Source of the DNA: Streptomyces sp. NBC_01775
GTDB taxonomy: Bacteria > Actinomycetota > Actinomycetes > Streptomycetales > Streptomycetaceae
Direction: 5' to 3'
Assembly (NCBI RefSeq): GCF_035917675.1
Contig: NZ_CP109104.1
Coordinates: 496,001-560,000 of the forward strand
Length of the DNA: 64,000 bases
Shown here: piece by piece, positions 48,968-63,900 of the stretch
Layout: each line of letters starts with the position of its first letter
Position numbering within the stretch: the stretch's first letter is position 1
Position numbers and translations under genes: made by a program
The notes under the pieces: generated by a model
The model's input: the letters and a program-made list of their open reading frames with translations, nothing else
What the model was told of the DNA's origin: nothing
The model's database searches: none

Positions 48968-51900
48968 TCACCGGTCACTTGGTGAACCAGCTCGTTCCCC
49001 GGTGCCGGGCTGTCCGTCGAGCCGGTCGGCCACCACCGGCGCGATGCGCGACAGGGCCTCGGTGCGCATCAGGCGGTCGTGCCCGCTGTCGACCTCGTGC
49101 ACCTCGATCCGCCCGCCGACGAACGGATGCCACGCCTGCGAAGTGCGCCAGTTTCCGCTGCCGTCGCTTCCTGGCTCACCGGTGGCGACGAACAGCAGCA
49201 GGTCGCCGTGGAACCGGCCGGGCCGGTGCTCCGCGAGGGCTCGGCCGTGGCGCTCGTGGCTGCGGCAGAGGCGGTCGAGGATCGCATCGTCGAGGGCGTA
49301 TCCGCCCGCTCCGCCGCTCTCGGCACCGAGCACCTCGACGAACATGTCGCGGACGTCGCCGGGTGCCGCAGGCAGCAGGTCCCGTTCGCCGGTGGGTGGT
49401 GGCGGGAACGCGTCGAGCACCGCGAGCAACTCGACCTCGTCGCCCTCGTCCTGGATCGTCGTCGCGATGGCGTGCGCGACGACGCCGCCGAACGACCAGC
49501 CGAGCAGCCGGTACGGGCCGGTCGGCTGCACAGCCCGAATGCGCGCCAGGTAGTCCGAGGCCATTCCCTCGACACTCGTGGGTGCGGAACTGCCGTTGGA
49601 AAGGTCAGGAGCCTGTAGCCCGTAGACCGGTTGCCCGGGATCGAGGTACGGGAGGAGCCCCGCGTACGGCCAGCTGATCCCGCCCGCCGGGTGAACGCAG
49701 AACAGTGGCCGGCTGCTTCCGGTCGCGCGCAGCGGCAGGAGAGCGTCGAGGCCGCTGCCCGCCTCCTCCGCGTCCAGCCGACGGCTCAGCTCGGCCACGG
49801 TCGGCGCGGAGAACAGCGCTCCCACGCCCAGTTCCACACCGAAGCCGCCACGGATGCGGGACACCAGGCGAGTTGCCAGCAGGGAGTGTCCTCCGAGGTC
49901 GAAGAAGCTCTCGTCGACGCCGACCCGCTCGACGCCCAATACCTGGCCGAACAGATCGCACAACTCTTCTTCGGTCGGTGTGCGCGGCCCCCTTGCCCCG
50001 GCGCGGCGTGTGAACTCGGGCGTCGGGAGCCTGGCGCCGTCCAGCTTGCCGTTCGCCGTGACCGGCAGTTCGTCCAGGGCCACGACGACGGCCGGGACCA
50101 TGTACTCGGGCAGGCGCTCTCGTACGAAGCGCCGCACCTTGTCGGAGTCGATCTCCGCACCCGCGTCGGGCACCACGAAGGCGACCAGCCGTTTGTCGCC
50201 GGGCCGGTCCTCGCGCATGACCACCGCAGCCCGTGCGACGGCGGGATGTTCGAAGAGGGCGTTCTCGATGTCACCCGGCTCGATGCGGAATCCGCGCACC
50301 TTCAACTGATCGTCGGCCCGTGCCACGTAGTCCAGTTCGCCGTGGTGATTCCACCGCACGAGATCCCCGGTGCGGTACATCCGCGCCCCGGCCGGGCCGA
50401 ACGGGTCGGCCACGAAGCGCTCCGCGGTCAGTCCCGGGCGCTTCCAGTACCCACGTGCCAGCCCGGCGCCACTGACGTACAACTCTCCCACCACGCCCGG
50501 TGGGGTCTGCCGCAGCCACCGGTCCAGCACACACAGTCGCGTGTTGGCGATCGGCCGGCCGATCGAGGGTGGTCGCGTGTTGTCGCACCAGGCCAGGGTC
50601 GACCACACTGTGGTCTCGGTCGGGCCGTACAGGTTCCCGACCCGGCGCCTTGTCGCACGCATGTCGGCGGCGAGTTCCGAGGGCAGTGGTTCACCGCCGG
50701 ACAGCATCGTCAGGTTCCCGGCCTCCGCGTGGCAGGAGCCGATCAGCGCCTGCCACAGCGATGGCGTGGCCTGCACGAAAGAAATGCGCTCCCGTTCGAC
50801 CACACCGGTCAGCAGCGCGGGGTCGCGGACCGTCTCGTCGTCGGCGACCACAACGGTGCCGCCCGCCAGCAGCGGGCCGAGCAGTTCCAGCACGGCGATG
50901 TCGAACGCCAGTGTAGTGACGGCCAGCCAGCGGTCCGAAGCGTCGAACCGTAGGGCCTCCCCCATTCCGAGCAGCAGGTTCCGCAGCGCCGACTCGGGCA
51001 CCGCCACGCCTTTGGGCCTGCCGGTGGAGCCTGACGTGTAGATCAGGTATGCGGGGTGCGAGGAATGCGGCTCGGCCGGGAGGTCCTCGTCGGTGAGGTC
51101 GACCGCGGGAAGCCGGTCGACCGTCTGGCGGACCGCAGGGTCGTCCAACCGCACGCGCCGGGAGGTACCGAGGTGCGGGGCGGTTTCGGTGGTGGTGAGC
51201 ACGAGGAGGGGGTCGGCGTCGTCGAGCACGTGAGCGATACGTTCCGCCGGGTGTGCCGGATCGATCGGCAAGTACGCGCCACCAGTCTTCAACGTGGCGA
51301 GCAGCGCGACCACCATGTCCACCGAGCGCGGCAACGCGAGGGCGACGACTCGCTCCGGTCCCACGCCACGGGCTGTCAAGTAGCGGGCGAGCCGGTTCGC
51401 GCGCGCGTTCAGCTCTGCGTAGGTCAGCCGTTCCTCGCCGGAGACGACCGCCTCACTCCCCGGGGACCTGCCGGCCCGGGCCTCGAACAGCGCGGGCACC
51501 GACAGTGCGGGCCACGCGGCATCGGTACCGTTCCCCTGTGTCAGCAGTCGGTCCCGTTCGACTGCGGTGACCGCGTCGATGGTGTTCACCGCCCGATCCG
51601 GCATGTCGACCACCATCCGCAACAGCGCGCTCAGCCCGTCGAGCATGGCCTCGGCCCTCGGCCGGTCGAAGACATCCGTCCGGTGGTCCAGATGCAGTTC
51701 CACCCGCTCCCCCTGCACAACGACGAGACTGAGCGGATAGTGGGTGCTGGTGTGGCTGTAAGCCTCGCGAATCCGCAGGCCACCTCCCGCCCGTTCGAGG
51801 ACCTCGCGATTGACGGGGAAGTTCTCGAACAGCACGAGACTGTCGAACAGAACGCTGTGGCCCGTCATCCGCTGGATGTCGTTGAGCCCCACGTGCTCGA

Positions 51901-54900
51901 ACTGCGCCATCCGCAGCTGATCTTCCTGCACCCTCGACAACAGGGCGGAGACGGGCTCGTCGGCGGTGAGGCGGACGCGGACGGGCAGGGTGTTGACGAA
52001 CAGGCCCACCATGTCCTCGATGCCCGCCACCTCCGGTGGGCGTCCGGCGACGGTGGCGCCGAAGACCACGTCATCGCTGCCGGTCAGCTGGCCCAGCAGC
52101 AATGCCCACGTGCCGCGCACGAGTGTGTTCAGCGTCCAGCCGCGCTCCCGCGCGAGGGCCTCCAGAGAGCCGGCCAGCTCCGGCGGCAGTTCCTGGGTGA
52201 CCCGGTCGCGCCCGCACCGCGCCTGGACGACCTCCGCTTTCGGCGCGATGCGGGTCGGTGCCGGCAAGCCGCGCAGCATCTCCTGCCAGGCGGCTGCGGC
52301 CTGCTCCCTGTCCTGCGCGGCCTGCCACGCCAGGAATTCCCGATACGGCGTGGGCTGCGGCAGCCCGTCCGCGCTGTTGTGCTCGTACACATGGAACAGA
52401 TCTCGCAGAATCACCGGCGTGGACCACCCGTCCAACAGCAGGTGGTGGTGCGTCAGTGCCAGGAGATGGGCCCGTTCGCCGAGCCGGATCAGTACGAAAC
52501 GCAGCAGGGGGGGCACGGCCGGGTCGAACCGCTGCGAGCGCTCCGCGGCCAGCAGACGCGTGAGCTCGGCCCGCTGCTCGTCGTCACCGAGGTGCCGCAG
52601 GTCGACTTCGCGCCAGGGCAGCGTCGTGGCGGCGGGTACGACCTGAACCGGCTGTTCGACGCCGTCGAGCCAGAAAGCGGCGCGGAGGTTCGAGTGGCGC
52701 CGCAGTACGGATTCCGCCGCGTCCCGCAGCGCCCTGCGGTCCATCGGCCCGACCAGTTCCAGGGACAGCTGGACCGTGTAGTCGTCGGGGTCGCGCGCGT
52801 CGTACAGCGCGTGGAACAGCAGCCCTTCCTGGAGCGGAGTGACCGGCAGGACCTCGTCCGCTCCTCCGTGCCGCGCGTACTCGGCGCGCACCCGGGCGAG
52901 CTGCTCCGCGGTGAGGTCGGTCAAAGGCGCTCGCGCTTCCACTGCCGCGGGCGCGGGCGGCTCCCGCAACTCGGCTGCCCCTGCCAGCGCGGCCACGGAC
53001 CTGTACTGGAACACGTCCCGCACGGTGATCGTCAGTCCCGCGGCCTGGGCCCGGCTGACGAGCCGTACGGAAGAAATGCTGTCGCCGCCCAGGTCGAAGA
53101 AGTTGTCGTCCACCCCGACCATCGTGATGTCGAGGACCTGGCCGAACAGATCGCACAGGCGAGCTTCGAGTGGTGTGCGCGGGCCGCGGTCGCCGACGGA
53201 CTTCGTGAAGTCCGGCTTGGGGAGGGCTTTCCGGTCCAACTTCCCACTCGCCGTCATCGGAAGACGGTCCAGCTCCACCACGGCCGAGGGCACCATGAAC
53301 TCCGGCAACCGCGCACGTACGGACTCCCGCAGCCGACCGGTCTCCAGCTCACCGCCCGTCTCCGCCACGACGTAGGCCACTATGCGCCTGTCACCCGGCT
53401 GGTCCTCACGCACCACCACCGCCGCCTCGGACACCCCCGCCTGCCCGGCCAGCACATTCTCGATCTCACCAGGCTCGATCCGGAAACCCCGCACCTTCAC
53501 CTGGTCATCGGCACGCCCCACAAACTCCAGCACACCACCCCGACCCCACCGCACCAGATCACCCGTCCGGTACAACCGCCCACCCGCGGGGCCGAACGGG
53601 TCCGCCACGAACCGCTCCGCACTCAACCCCGCACGACCCCAATAACCCCGCGCCAGACCCACACCCCCCACATACAACTCACCCACCACACCAACAGGCA
53701 CCACACCCAACCGACCGTCCAGAACATAGACCCGCGTATTGGCGACCGGCCGACCGACCTTGACGGGGCCGTCCTCGGCCTCCCAGAACAGGCTGTCCGC
53801 GCTGGCCTCGGAGGATCCGTACAAGTTGAGCAGCAGCGAATCGGGCAGGACGTCGCGGTGGCGCTCGACCAGCGCGCGCGGCAGTGCCTCGCCACTGACC
53901 ACCCAGCAGCGCACGGACGAGAGGGAGCTGGAGAAGGTGTCGTCCAGCAGCAGCCGGAGCAGGCTCGGGACCACGGTCACCCGCTCGATCTCGTACGCGG
54001 AGACCAGTCGCACCAGGGCTGCTGGATCTCGCAGGGCGTCGTCCCCCGCCAGCACGACCTTACCCCCGTGCAGCAACGTGCCCAGCACTTCGGTGGCGCT
54101 GTCCAGGAAGCTCAGCGAGCTGCGCGCGAGGACCGTGGAGGACCGCCACTGCGGATACCGGCTGCTGAACCACTCCCAGCGGTTCGCGAGGCCGGCGTGG
54201 AGACCCACGAGCCCCTTCGGCACACCCGTCGAACCGGAGGTGTAGATGACGTACGCCGGATGCTGCGACGTCAGCGGCATCGTCCGCTCGGCGTCCGCGA
54301 CGTTCGCCGACGACTGGCTTCCCAGGCCTGCCGGGTCGTCGGCCAGCAGGCAGGTGGCATCCGTCCTCGGCAGGCCGGCGCGCACCGCCGAAGTCGTCAC
54401 CAGCACCGCGGGCTCGGCGTCGGCCAGCATGAATGCGATCCGGTCGACGGGGTACGCCGGGTCGATCGGCAGGTAGGCACCACCGGCCTTCAATACGGCC
54501 AGGACCGCGATCACCATGTCCACCGAGCGGGGAAGCGCCAATCCCACAACCCGCTCCGGCCCCACGCCCAGCCCCACCAGACGGCGGGCGAGCTGGTTCG
54601 CCCGAGCGTTCAGGTCGCGGTAGGACACCTCAACGTCTTCGAACACCAGCGCCACGGCATCCGGTGTGCGCCACACCTGCTGTTCGAACAGATCGGGCAG
54701 CACCCGCGACGGTGGGAGCGCCATCGCCGTGTCGTTCCAGGAGTCCAGCAGCCGGTGCCGCTCGACAGCGTCCACGACGTCGATGCCGCTGATACTCCGA
54801 TCCGGGTCGTCGGCCACCGTCTCCAGCAAGCGGCGAAATCGGGACAGCAAGCCCTGCGCGGTAGGGCCCTCGAAGATGTCGGTGTTGTACTCGACGGTCA

Positions 54901-57900
54901 GCGAGATTCCCTCATTGGGCGCGCCCTCGTTGACGCTGAACAGCAGATCGACCCGGGACGCGCCGACGCTGACGGGCATCAGCCGGCCGCTCGTGTTCGG
55001 CAGGCCCAGCTCGGCGTCCAGCGAGTCCTGCAAGGTGAGCATCACCTGGAACAGTGGGTGGTGCGCCAGGGTCCTGGTCGGGTTCAGCACATCGACGAGC
55101 TGCTCAAAGGAAACGTCCTGGTTCTCGTAAGCCCCCAGATCCGTGTCCCGAGCGCGGCGGACGAGCTCGCGGAACGTGGGGTCGCCGGAGGAGTCGACCC
55201 GCAGGACGAGGGTGTTGACGAAGAAGCCCACAAGATCGTCCAGGGCCTCGTCGGTACGGCCCGCCACGACGGAGCCGAGCACCACGTCCTCCCCGGTGTT
55301 GAGCCGGGTCAGCAATGCGACCAGGCCGGCATGGAGCACCATGAACAAGCTCGCGTCGCTCGATTTGGCCACCTGCCGCAGACGTGCGCAGAGCTCGGCA
55401 GGCCACTCAACGACCAATGTGTGTCCGCTGTGGGAGGCAACCGTCGGTCGGGGTCGGTCGGTGGGCAGTGGCAGCAGTTCCGGTGCGCCGTCGAGTTTGC
55501 TCTGCCAGTAGGCGAGTTGTTGCGCTATGAGACTGTCCGGGTCTTCCTCGCTGCCCAGGTGCTCGTACTGCCACAAAGCGTAGTCCGCATACTGCACCGG
55601 CAACGGCACCCAATCCGGCACACCACCAGCCGACCGGGCGCGGTAAGCATCACACAAGTCCCGCCACAACGGCCGCAAAGACCAGCCATCCGCCGCAATA
55701 TGGTGCACCACCAGCACCAACACCCGCTCACACCCCGACACCACCAACAAACCCGCCCGAACCGGCAACTCACCACCCAGCTCAAACCCATACCGCACCA
55801 GCCCGGCTATCTCCTCATCCAGCCGACCGGCAGGAACCCGTGCAGTGGTCAGCCCACCCCACACACCATCCAGATCCTCAAGCGGCACCACCTTCTGACA
55901 CGGCACCCCGTCAACCTCGTCGAAAACGGTGCGCAAACTCTCATGCCGGGCGACCACATCACCCAACGCCGCCCCCAGCGCCCCCTCATCAACAGCACCC
56001 TCCAACCGCACCACCAACGGAATGTTGTACGTCGCCGACGGCCCCTCCAACCGATGCAAAAACCACAACCGACGCTGCGCAAAAGACAACGGCAACCGCC
56101 CCGGCCGCACCACCGCAACCACACCACCCCGCGCACCCCTCGCACCCTCCACCCTCCCCGCCAACAAACCCGGCGACGGAGCATCAAACACCGCACTCAC
56201 ACCAAGCTCAACACCCAAAACACCCCGCACCCGCGACACCAAACGCGTCGCCAACAAAGAATGACCACCCAAATCAAAAAACCCATCACCAACCCCCACC
56301 CCCTCCACACCCAACACCTCACCAAACAACTCACACAAACAAGCCTCAACCGCAGTACACGGGCCACGATCGCCGACAGATGCCGTGAACTCCGGCCTGG
56401 GAAGGGCCTTCCGGTCCAACTTGCCATTCACCGTCACCGGCAGACGGTCCAGCTCCACCACGGCCGAGGGCACCATGAACTCCGGCAACCGCCCACGCAT
56501 AAACTCCCGCAGCCGACCGGACTCCAGCTCACCGCCCGCAGCGGCACCCGCACCCACCACATACGCGACCAGCCCACGCCCGCCCGGCAGATCATCACGC
56601 ACCACCACCGCCGCCTGCCCCACCCCCGGACAAGCCCCCACCACACGCTCAACCTCACCAAGCTCGATCCGGAAACCCCGCACCTTCACCTGATCATCGG
56701 CACGCCCCACAAACTCCAGCACACCACCCCGACCCCACCGCACCAGATCACCCGTCCGGTACAACCGCCCACCCGCACCACCGAACGGGTCCGCCACGAA
56801 CCGCTCCGCACTCAACCCCGCACGACCCCAATAACCCCGCGCCAGACCCACACCCCCCACATACAACTCACCCACCACACCAACAGGCACCACACCCAAC
56901 GAACCATCCAGAACATAGACCCGCGTGTTCGACAACGGCGTGCCCATGGGCGGGGACTCAGAGCCGGAAAGCTCCTCGGTCATCGTGAGGTAGACGGTCG
57001 CCTCAGTGGGACCGTAGGCATTCACCATCAGCCGCCCCGCCGACCACCGCTCCACGAGTTCGCCGGGGCAGGGTTCAATTCCGGTGACCAGGACACGAAG
57101 CGAAGGCAGATCCTGTGCCGGAACACTCGACAGCACCGTAGGCGACACAACGGCATGGCTGATGCGCTTCTCGGCCAGGACAGTGGCCAATTCCGCGCCG
57201 ATCAGCTTCTCCGTTTCGGGCACGACGAGCGCACCTCCGGTCATGAGAGCCATGAGCAGCTCCATCACCATCACGTCGAAGCCGGGTGATGCCAATTGCA
57301 GCACCCGACTGCCGACACCGGCGTCGAGCCGCTCTCGCTGCACCTCGGCCAAGTTGGCCACTGCGGCGTGCGGAATCACCACGGCTTTGGGAACACCGGT
57401 GGAACCAGACGTATAGATCACGTACGCCGGCGACTCCGGCCTCAACGACACCCGTCGGTCGGCGTCGGCGAGGTCGTCACCGTTGCTGAGGCCAAGTTGG
57501 CGCCGGTATTCCGCGTCGCCAAGGAGGAGGATCGGAACCCCTTCGGGGAGCACGTGATCCCCGATGCGGTCCGCCGCGATCACGACTGCGGGATCCGCGT
57601 CTTCCAGCAGGAACCGGATCCGGTCGGCCGGGTATGCGGGGTCGATCGGCAGGTAGGCGCCACCGGCTTTCAACGCGGCCAGGACGGCGATCACCATGTC
57701 CGCCGAACGGGGCAGCACCAGTGCCACGACCCGTTCCGGCCCCACGCCGAGCTCCACCAGATGGTGGGCGAGTTGGTTGGCGCGGGTGTTGAGTTCCGCG
57801 TAGGTGAGGTGGGCGTCCCCGTGTTCCAGAGCGGTGGCCTGCGGCGTCCTGTTCACCTGATTCTGGAACAGGTCCGGCAACGGCACAGCGGCGATATCGG

Positions 57901-60900
57901 GCCTGTGGGTGTCGTTCCGCCGCACCAGCAGCTCGTGCTCCTCAGCCGGATCAAGGAGCCGCAGCTGCCCCAGACGCAGGTCAGGAGCCTCCGCCAACTG
58001 GCCCAGGACACGGACCAAATAGCTGCCGAGCCGCTGCGCGGTCTCACGCTCGAAGAGATCCTCGGCGTACGTCAGCGACAACTCCAAGCCGGCCGGAGCC
58101 CCGTCAGCACTCCGAAACTCATCGAACACGAAAGACAAATCGAACTTCGCCGGACTGAAGTCATGCGGGCGCAGACCACCGGTCGTGTTCGGCAGCGCAA
58201 AATCGTGGTCCTCGGAAGTGTTGAGAGCAAACGCCACTTGGAACATGGGGTGCTGCGCCAACGACCGGACCGGATTGACGACCTCCACCAAACGCTCGAA
58301 CGGCACATCCTGATGCTCATAAGCCGCCACATCCGTGTTCCGGACGCGGCGGACGAGCTCGCGGAACGTGGGGTCGCCGGAGGAGTCGACCCGCAGGACG
58401 AGAGTGTTGACGAAGAAGCCGACGAGATCATCCAGGGCCTCGTCGGTACGGCCCGCCACGACGGAGCCGAGCACCACGTCCTCCCCGGCGTTGAGCCGGG
58501 TCAGCAATGCGACCAGGCCGGCATGGAGCACCATGAACAAACTCGCCCCACTGGAGGCGGCTATCCTGGCCAACCCGTCATGCACTTCGCTGTCGACATC
58601 GAACGACACGACATCACCGCGATAGCTGGGCACACGCGGCCGGGGCCGGTCGGTGGGCAACGACAGCAATTCCGGCGCGCCCTCCAACTGTCGCTGCCAA
58701 TAGCCGAGCTGACCTGCTATCAGGCTGTCCGGGTCTTCCTCGCTGCCCAGGTGCTCGTACTGCCACAAAGCGTAGTCCGCATACTGCACTGGCAACGGCA
58801 CCCAATCCGGCACACCACCAGCCGACCGGGCGCGGTAAGCATCACACAAGTCCCGCCACAACGGCCGCAAAGACCAGCCATCCGCCGCAATATGGTGCAC
58901 CACCAGCACCAACACCCGCTCACACCCCGACACCACCAACAAACCCGCCCGAACCGGCAACTCACCACCCAGATCAAACCGGTACCGCACCAGCCCGGCT
59001 ATCTCCTCATCCAGCCGGCCGGCGGGGACGCTCGTAGTAGTCAGACCACCCCAGAGAGGGCCCAGCTCTTCCGACGAAATCACCTTCTGACACGGCACCC
59101 CGTCAACCTCGTCGAAAACGGTGCGCAAACTCTCATGCCGGGCGACCACATCACCCAACGCCGCCCCCAGCGCCCCCTCATCAACAGCACCCTCCAACCG
59201 CACCACCAACGGAATGTTGTACGTCGCCGACGGCCCCTCCAACCGATGCAAAAACCACAACCGACGCTGCGCAAAAGACAACGGCAACCGCCCCGGCCGC
59301 ACCACCGCAACCACACCACCCCGCGCACCCCTCGCACCCTCCACCCTCCCCGCCAACAAACCCGGCGACGGAGCATCAAACACCGCACTCACACCAAGCT
59401 CAACACCCAAAACACCCCGCACCCGCGACACCAAACGCGTCGCCAACAAAGAATGACCACCCAAATCAAAAAACCCATCACCAACCCCCACCCCCTCCAC
59501 ACCCAACACCTCACCAAACAACTCACACAAACAAGCCTCAACCGCAGTACACGGACCCCCGCCACTCACAGAACTCGCAAAGTCAGGCCGGGGAAAAGCC
59601 TTCCGATCCAACTTCCCACTCGCCGTCATCGGCAGACGGTCCAGCTCCACCACGGCCGAGGGCACCATGAACTCCGGCAACCGCCCACGCACAAACTCCC
59701 GCAACCGACCGGACTCCAGCTCACCGCCCGCCTCCGCCACGACGTAGGCCACTATGCGCCTGTCACCCGGCTGGTCCTCACGCACCACCACCGCCGCCTC
59801 GGACACCCCCGCCTGCCCGACCAGCACACTCTCGATCTCACCAGGCTCGATCCGGAAACCCCGCACCTTCACCTGATCATCGGCACGCCCCACAAACTCC
59901 AGCACACCACCCCGACCCCACCGCACCAGATCACCCGTCCGGTACAACCGCCCACCCGCACCACCGAACGGGTCCGCCACGAACCGCTCCGCACTCAACC
60001 CCGCACGACCCCAATAACCCCGCGCCAGACCCACACCCCCCACATACAACTCACCCACCACACCAACAGGCACCACACCCAACGAACCATCCAGAACATA
60101 GACCCGTGTATTGAAGGTGGGATGGCCCATGATCGGCTTGTCCGAGTCCGTGCCCACCTCTCCTGCGGTGACCCAGACCGTCGCTTCAGTCGGCCCGTAC
60201 AGGTTCAGCATCAGGCGGCCAGGGGCCCATCGGCTGATCAGCTCGCTGCCGATGGGTTCCCCTCCGACCAGCAGCGTGCGAAGCGACGGCAACTCCACTA
60301 CCGGCATGGTCGCCAGCACCGACGGGGACAGCAACGCATGGGAGATCCGGCTCCCGGCAAGCTCGTCGGCCAGCTCCCCACCGGTCAACCCCATCGAGCC
60401 CGACGGGACGACCAGGGTTCCGCCGGAGGCGAAGGCCATCAGCATCTCAAGCACCGCGGCATCGAAGCTCTGCGAGGCCAGTTGCAATACCCTCGACGCA
60501 CCTGTGAGCACGAAGCGTTCCACCTGGGCTCGCGCCAACGCAGCCAATCCGGCGTGCGAGACCACTACGCCCTTCGGTGTTCCCGTCGAACCCGATGTAT
60601 AGATCACATACGCGGCAGCCTCGCAGGGCACCTCCACGTCGGGCGAAGCGGTCGAGCACCTTTCGGCCGCGCGAACCACTTCCGGCTCGTCAAGCACGAG
60701 CTTCGGCGTGTCCGCCGGTAGCAGCTGACTAAACGCGGATTTGGTGAGCACCAGCGCAGCGTCGCTGTCCGCCACCATGAAGCCGACCCGCTCCCGCGGG
60801 TAGGCAGGGTCGATCGGCACGTACGCTGCGCCCGTCTTCGCCACTGCGAGGATGGCGACGTTCGCCTCTACCGATCGCCCGAGCAGCAGAGCAACACGTG

Positions 60901-63900
60901 ACTCCACTCCGATGCCGTACGTGCGGAGATGGTGGGCGAGTTGGTTGGCGCGGGTGTTGAGTTCCGCGTAGGTGAGGTGGGCGTCCCCGTGTTCCAGAGC
61001 GGTGGCCTGCGGCGTCCTGTTCACCTGATTCTGGAACAGGTCCGGCAACGGCACAGCGGCGATATCGGGCCTGTGCGTGTCGTTCCGCCGCACCAGCAGC
61101 TCGTGCTCCTCAGCCGGATCAAGGAGCCGCAGCTGCCCCAGACGCAGGTCAGGAGCCTCCGCCAACTGGCCCAGAACACGGACCAAATAGCTGCCGAGCC
61201 GCTGCGCGGTCTCACGCTCGAAGAGATCCTCGGCGTACGTCAGCGACAACTCCAAGCCGGCCGGAGCCGCGTCAGCACTCCGAAACTCATCGAACACGAA
61301 AGACAAATCGAACTTCGCCGGACTGAAATCGTGGCGACACAGACGCCCGATGGTGCCCGGCAGCGCGAAGTCATACTCCGCCGTGTTGTTGAGAGCAAAC
61401 GCCACTTGGAACAAGGGGTGCTGCGCCAACGACCGGACCGGATTGACGACCTCCACCAAACGCTCGAACGGCACATCCTGATGCTCATAAGCCGCCACAT
61501 CCGTGTTCCGGGCCCGATCGACGAGCTCACGGAATGTCGGATCGCCCGAAGCATCCACGCGCAGGACAAGGGTGTTGACGAAGAAGCCCGCCAGGTCCTC
61601 AAGCGCGCTGTCGGTCCGCCCCGCGATCGGACTGCCGACGACGACTTCTTCCCCGGCGTTGAGCCGGGTCAGCAATGCGACCAGGCCGGCATGGAGCACC
61701 ATGAACAAACTCGCCCCACTGGAGGCGGCTATCCTGGCCAACCCTTCATGCACTTCGCTGTCGACATCGAACGACACGACATCACCGCGATAGCTGGGCA
61801 CACGCGGCCGGGGCCGGTCGGTGGGCAACGACAGCAATTCCGGCGCGCCCTCCAACTGTCGCTGCCAATAGCCGAGCTGACCTGCTATCAGGCTGTCCGG
61901 GTCTTCCTCACTGCCCAGGTGCTCGTACTGCCACAAAGCGTAGTCCGCATACTGCACCGGCAACGGCACCCAATCCGGCACACCACCAGCCGACCGGGCG
62001 CGGTAAGCATCACACAAGTCCCGCCACAACGGCCGCAAAGACCAGCCATCCGCCGCAATATGGTGCACCACCAGCACCAACACCCGCTCACACCCCGACA
62101 CCACCAACAAACCCGCCCGAACCGGCAACTCACCACCCAGATCAAACCGGTACCGCACCAGCCCAGCTATCTCCTCATCCAGCCCATCCCGGCCCACATG
62201 AGAAACGGCCATGCCGCCCCACACAGCACCAAGCTCATCGACCGGCACCACCTTCTGACACGGCACCCCGTCAACCTCGTCGAAAACGGTGCGCAAACTC
62301 TCATGCCGGGCGACCACATCACCCAACGCCGCCCCCAGCGCCCCCTCATCAACAGCACCCTCCAACCGCACCACCAACGGAATGTTGTACGTCGCCGACG
62401 GCCCCTCCAACCGATGCAAAAACCACAACCGACGCTGCGCAAAAGACAACGGCAACCGCCCCGGCCGCACCACCGCAACCACACCACCCCGCGCACCCCT
62501 CGCACCCTCCACCCTCCCCGCCAACAAACCCGGCGACGGAGCATCAAACACCGCACTCACACCAAGCTCAACACCCAAAACACCCCGCACCCGCGACACC
62601 AAACGCGTCGCCAACAAAGAATGACCACCCAAATCAAAAAACCCATCACCAACCCCCACCCCCTCCACACCCAACACCTCACCAAACAACTCACACAAAC
62701 AAGCCTCAACCGCCGTACACGGACCCCGATCGCCGACAGATGCCGTGAACTCCGGCCTGGGAAGAGCCTTCCGGTCCAACTTCCCATTCACCGTCACCGG
62801 CAGACGGTCCAACTCCACGACCACAGACGGCACCATGAACTCCGGCAACCGCCCACGCACAAACCCGCGAACCTCCCCCTCCCCCACATCCGCACCCACC
62901 ACATACGCCACCAGCCCACGCCCGCCCGGCAGATCATCACGCACCACCACCGCCGCCTGCCCCACCCCCGGACAAGCCCCCACCACACGCTCAACCTCAC
63001 CAAGCTCGATCCGGAAACCCCGCACCTTCACCTGATCATCGGCACGCCCCACAAACTCCAGCACACCACCCCGACCCCACCGCACCAGATCACCCGTCCG
63101 GTACAACCGCCCACCCACACCACCGAACGGGTCCGCCACGAACCGCTCCGCACTCAACCCCGCACGACCCCAATAACCCCGCGCCAGACCCACACCCCCC
63201 ACATACAACTCACCCACCACACCAACAGGCACCACACCCAACGAACCATCCAGAACATAGGCACACATGTTGTCCGTGGCCCGCCCGATCGGGACGGTGT
63301 TCCCGATCGAGGCCGCGGTCCTGACCTCGTGATACGTGCAGAACGCGGTTGCTTCGGTCGGGCCGTAGACGTGCACGAATGTGGTGTCCGGACAGGTCTC
63401 GACCGCGCGCCGGAACGCTGGTGCCGACACCGCCTCGCCACCGGTCCACACCTCGCGCAGGGCAGAGAACAGGTCGACTCGCTCGTCGACTAGATGGTTG
63501 AACAAAGCCGTGGTGAAGAAGGCGTGCGTCACCCGCTCGCGCGCGATGGTCGACCGCAATGCGTCCAGGTCGAGCTCGTCCGTCGGGGCCAGCACCAATC
63601 GCCCGCCGTGGAGCAGCGGAACCCACATCTCGTAGACCGACGCGTCGAAGGCGAGCGTCGAGTGAACCAGCACGCGCGCATCGGCGTAGCCGGCGAACGC
63701 ACGGTCCCCGGCCAGCTCGACGATGCCTTCGTGCGTGACCGCGACGCCTTTCGGTGTGCCCGAGGAGCCAGAGGTGTAGATGATGTAGGCGGGTTGCTCG
63801 GCGTGCAGTCCGTGACCGCGTTCCTCGTCGGTGAGGTGCGCCGTTGGCCGGGCGGAGATCTGCTGCCGCACCTCCGGTGAGTCGAGCTCGACGATCGGCG

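Noticed and set aside
51056..63493. Very long open frames on the plus strand opposite the NRPS (2077, 1141 and 854 codons)
   Set aside because: They mirror the real minus-strand synthetase codon for codon, have His/Arg/Pro-rich composition and show no domain. High G+C leaves antisense frames open.
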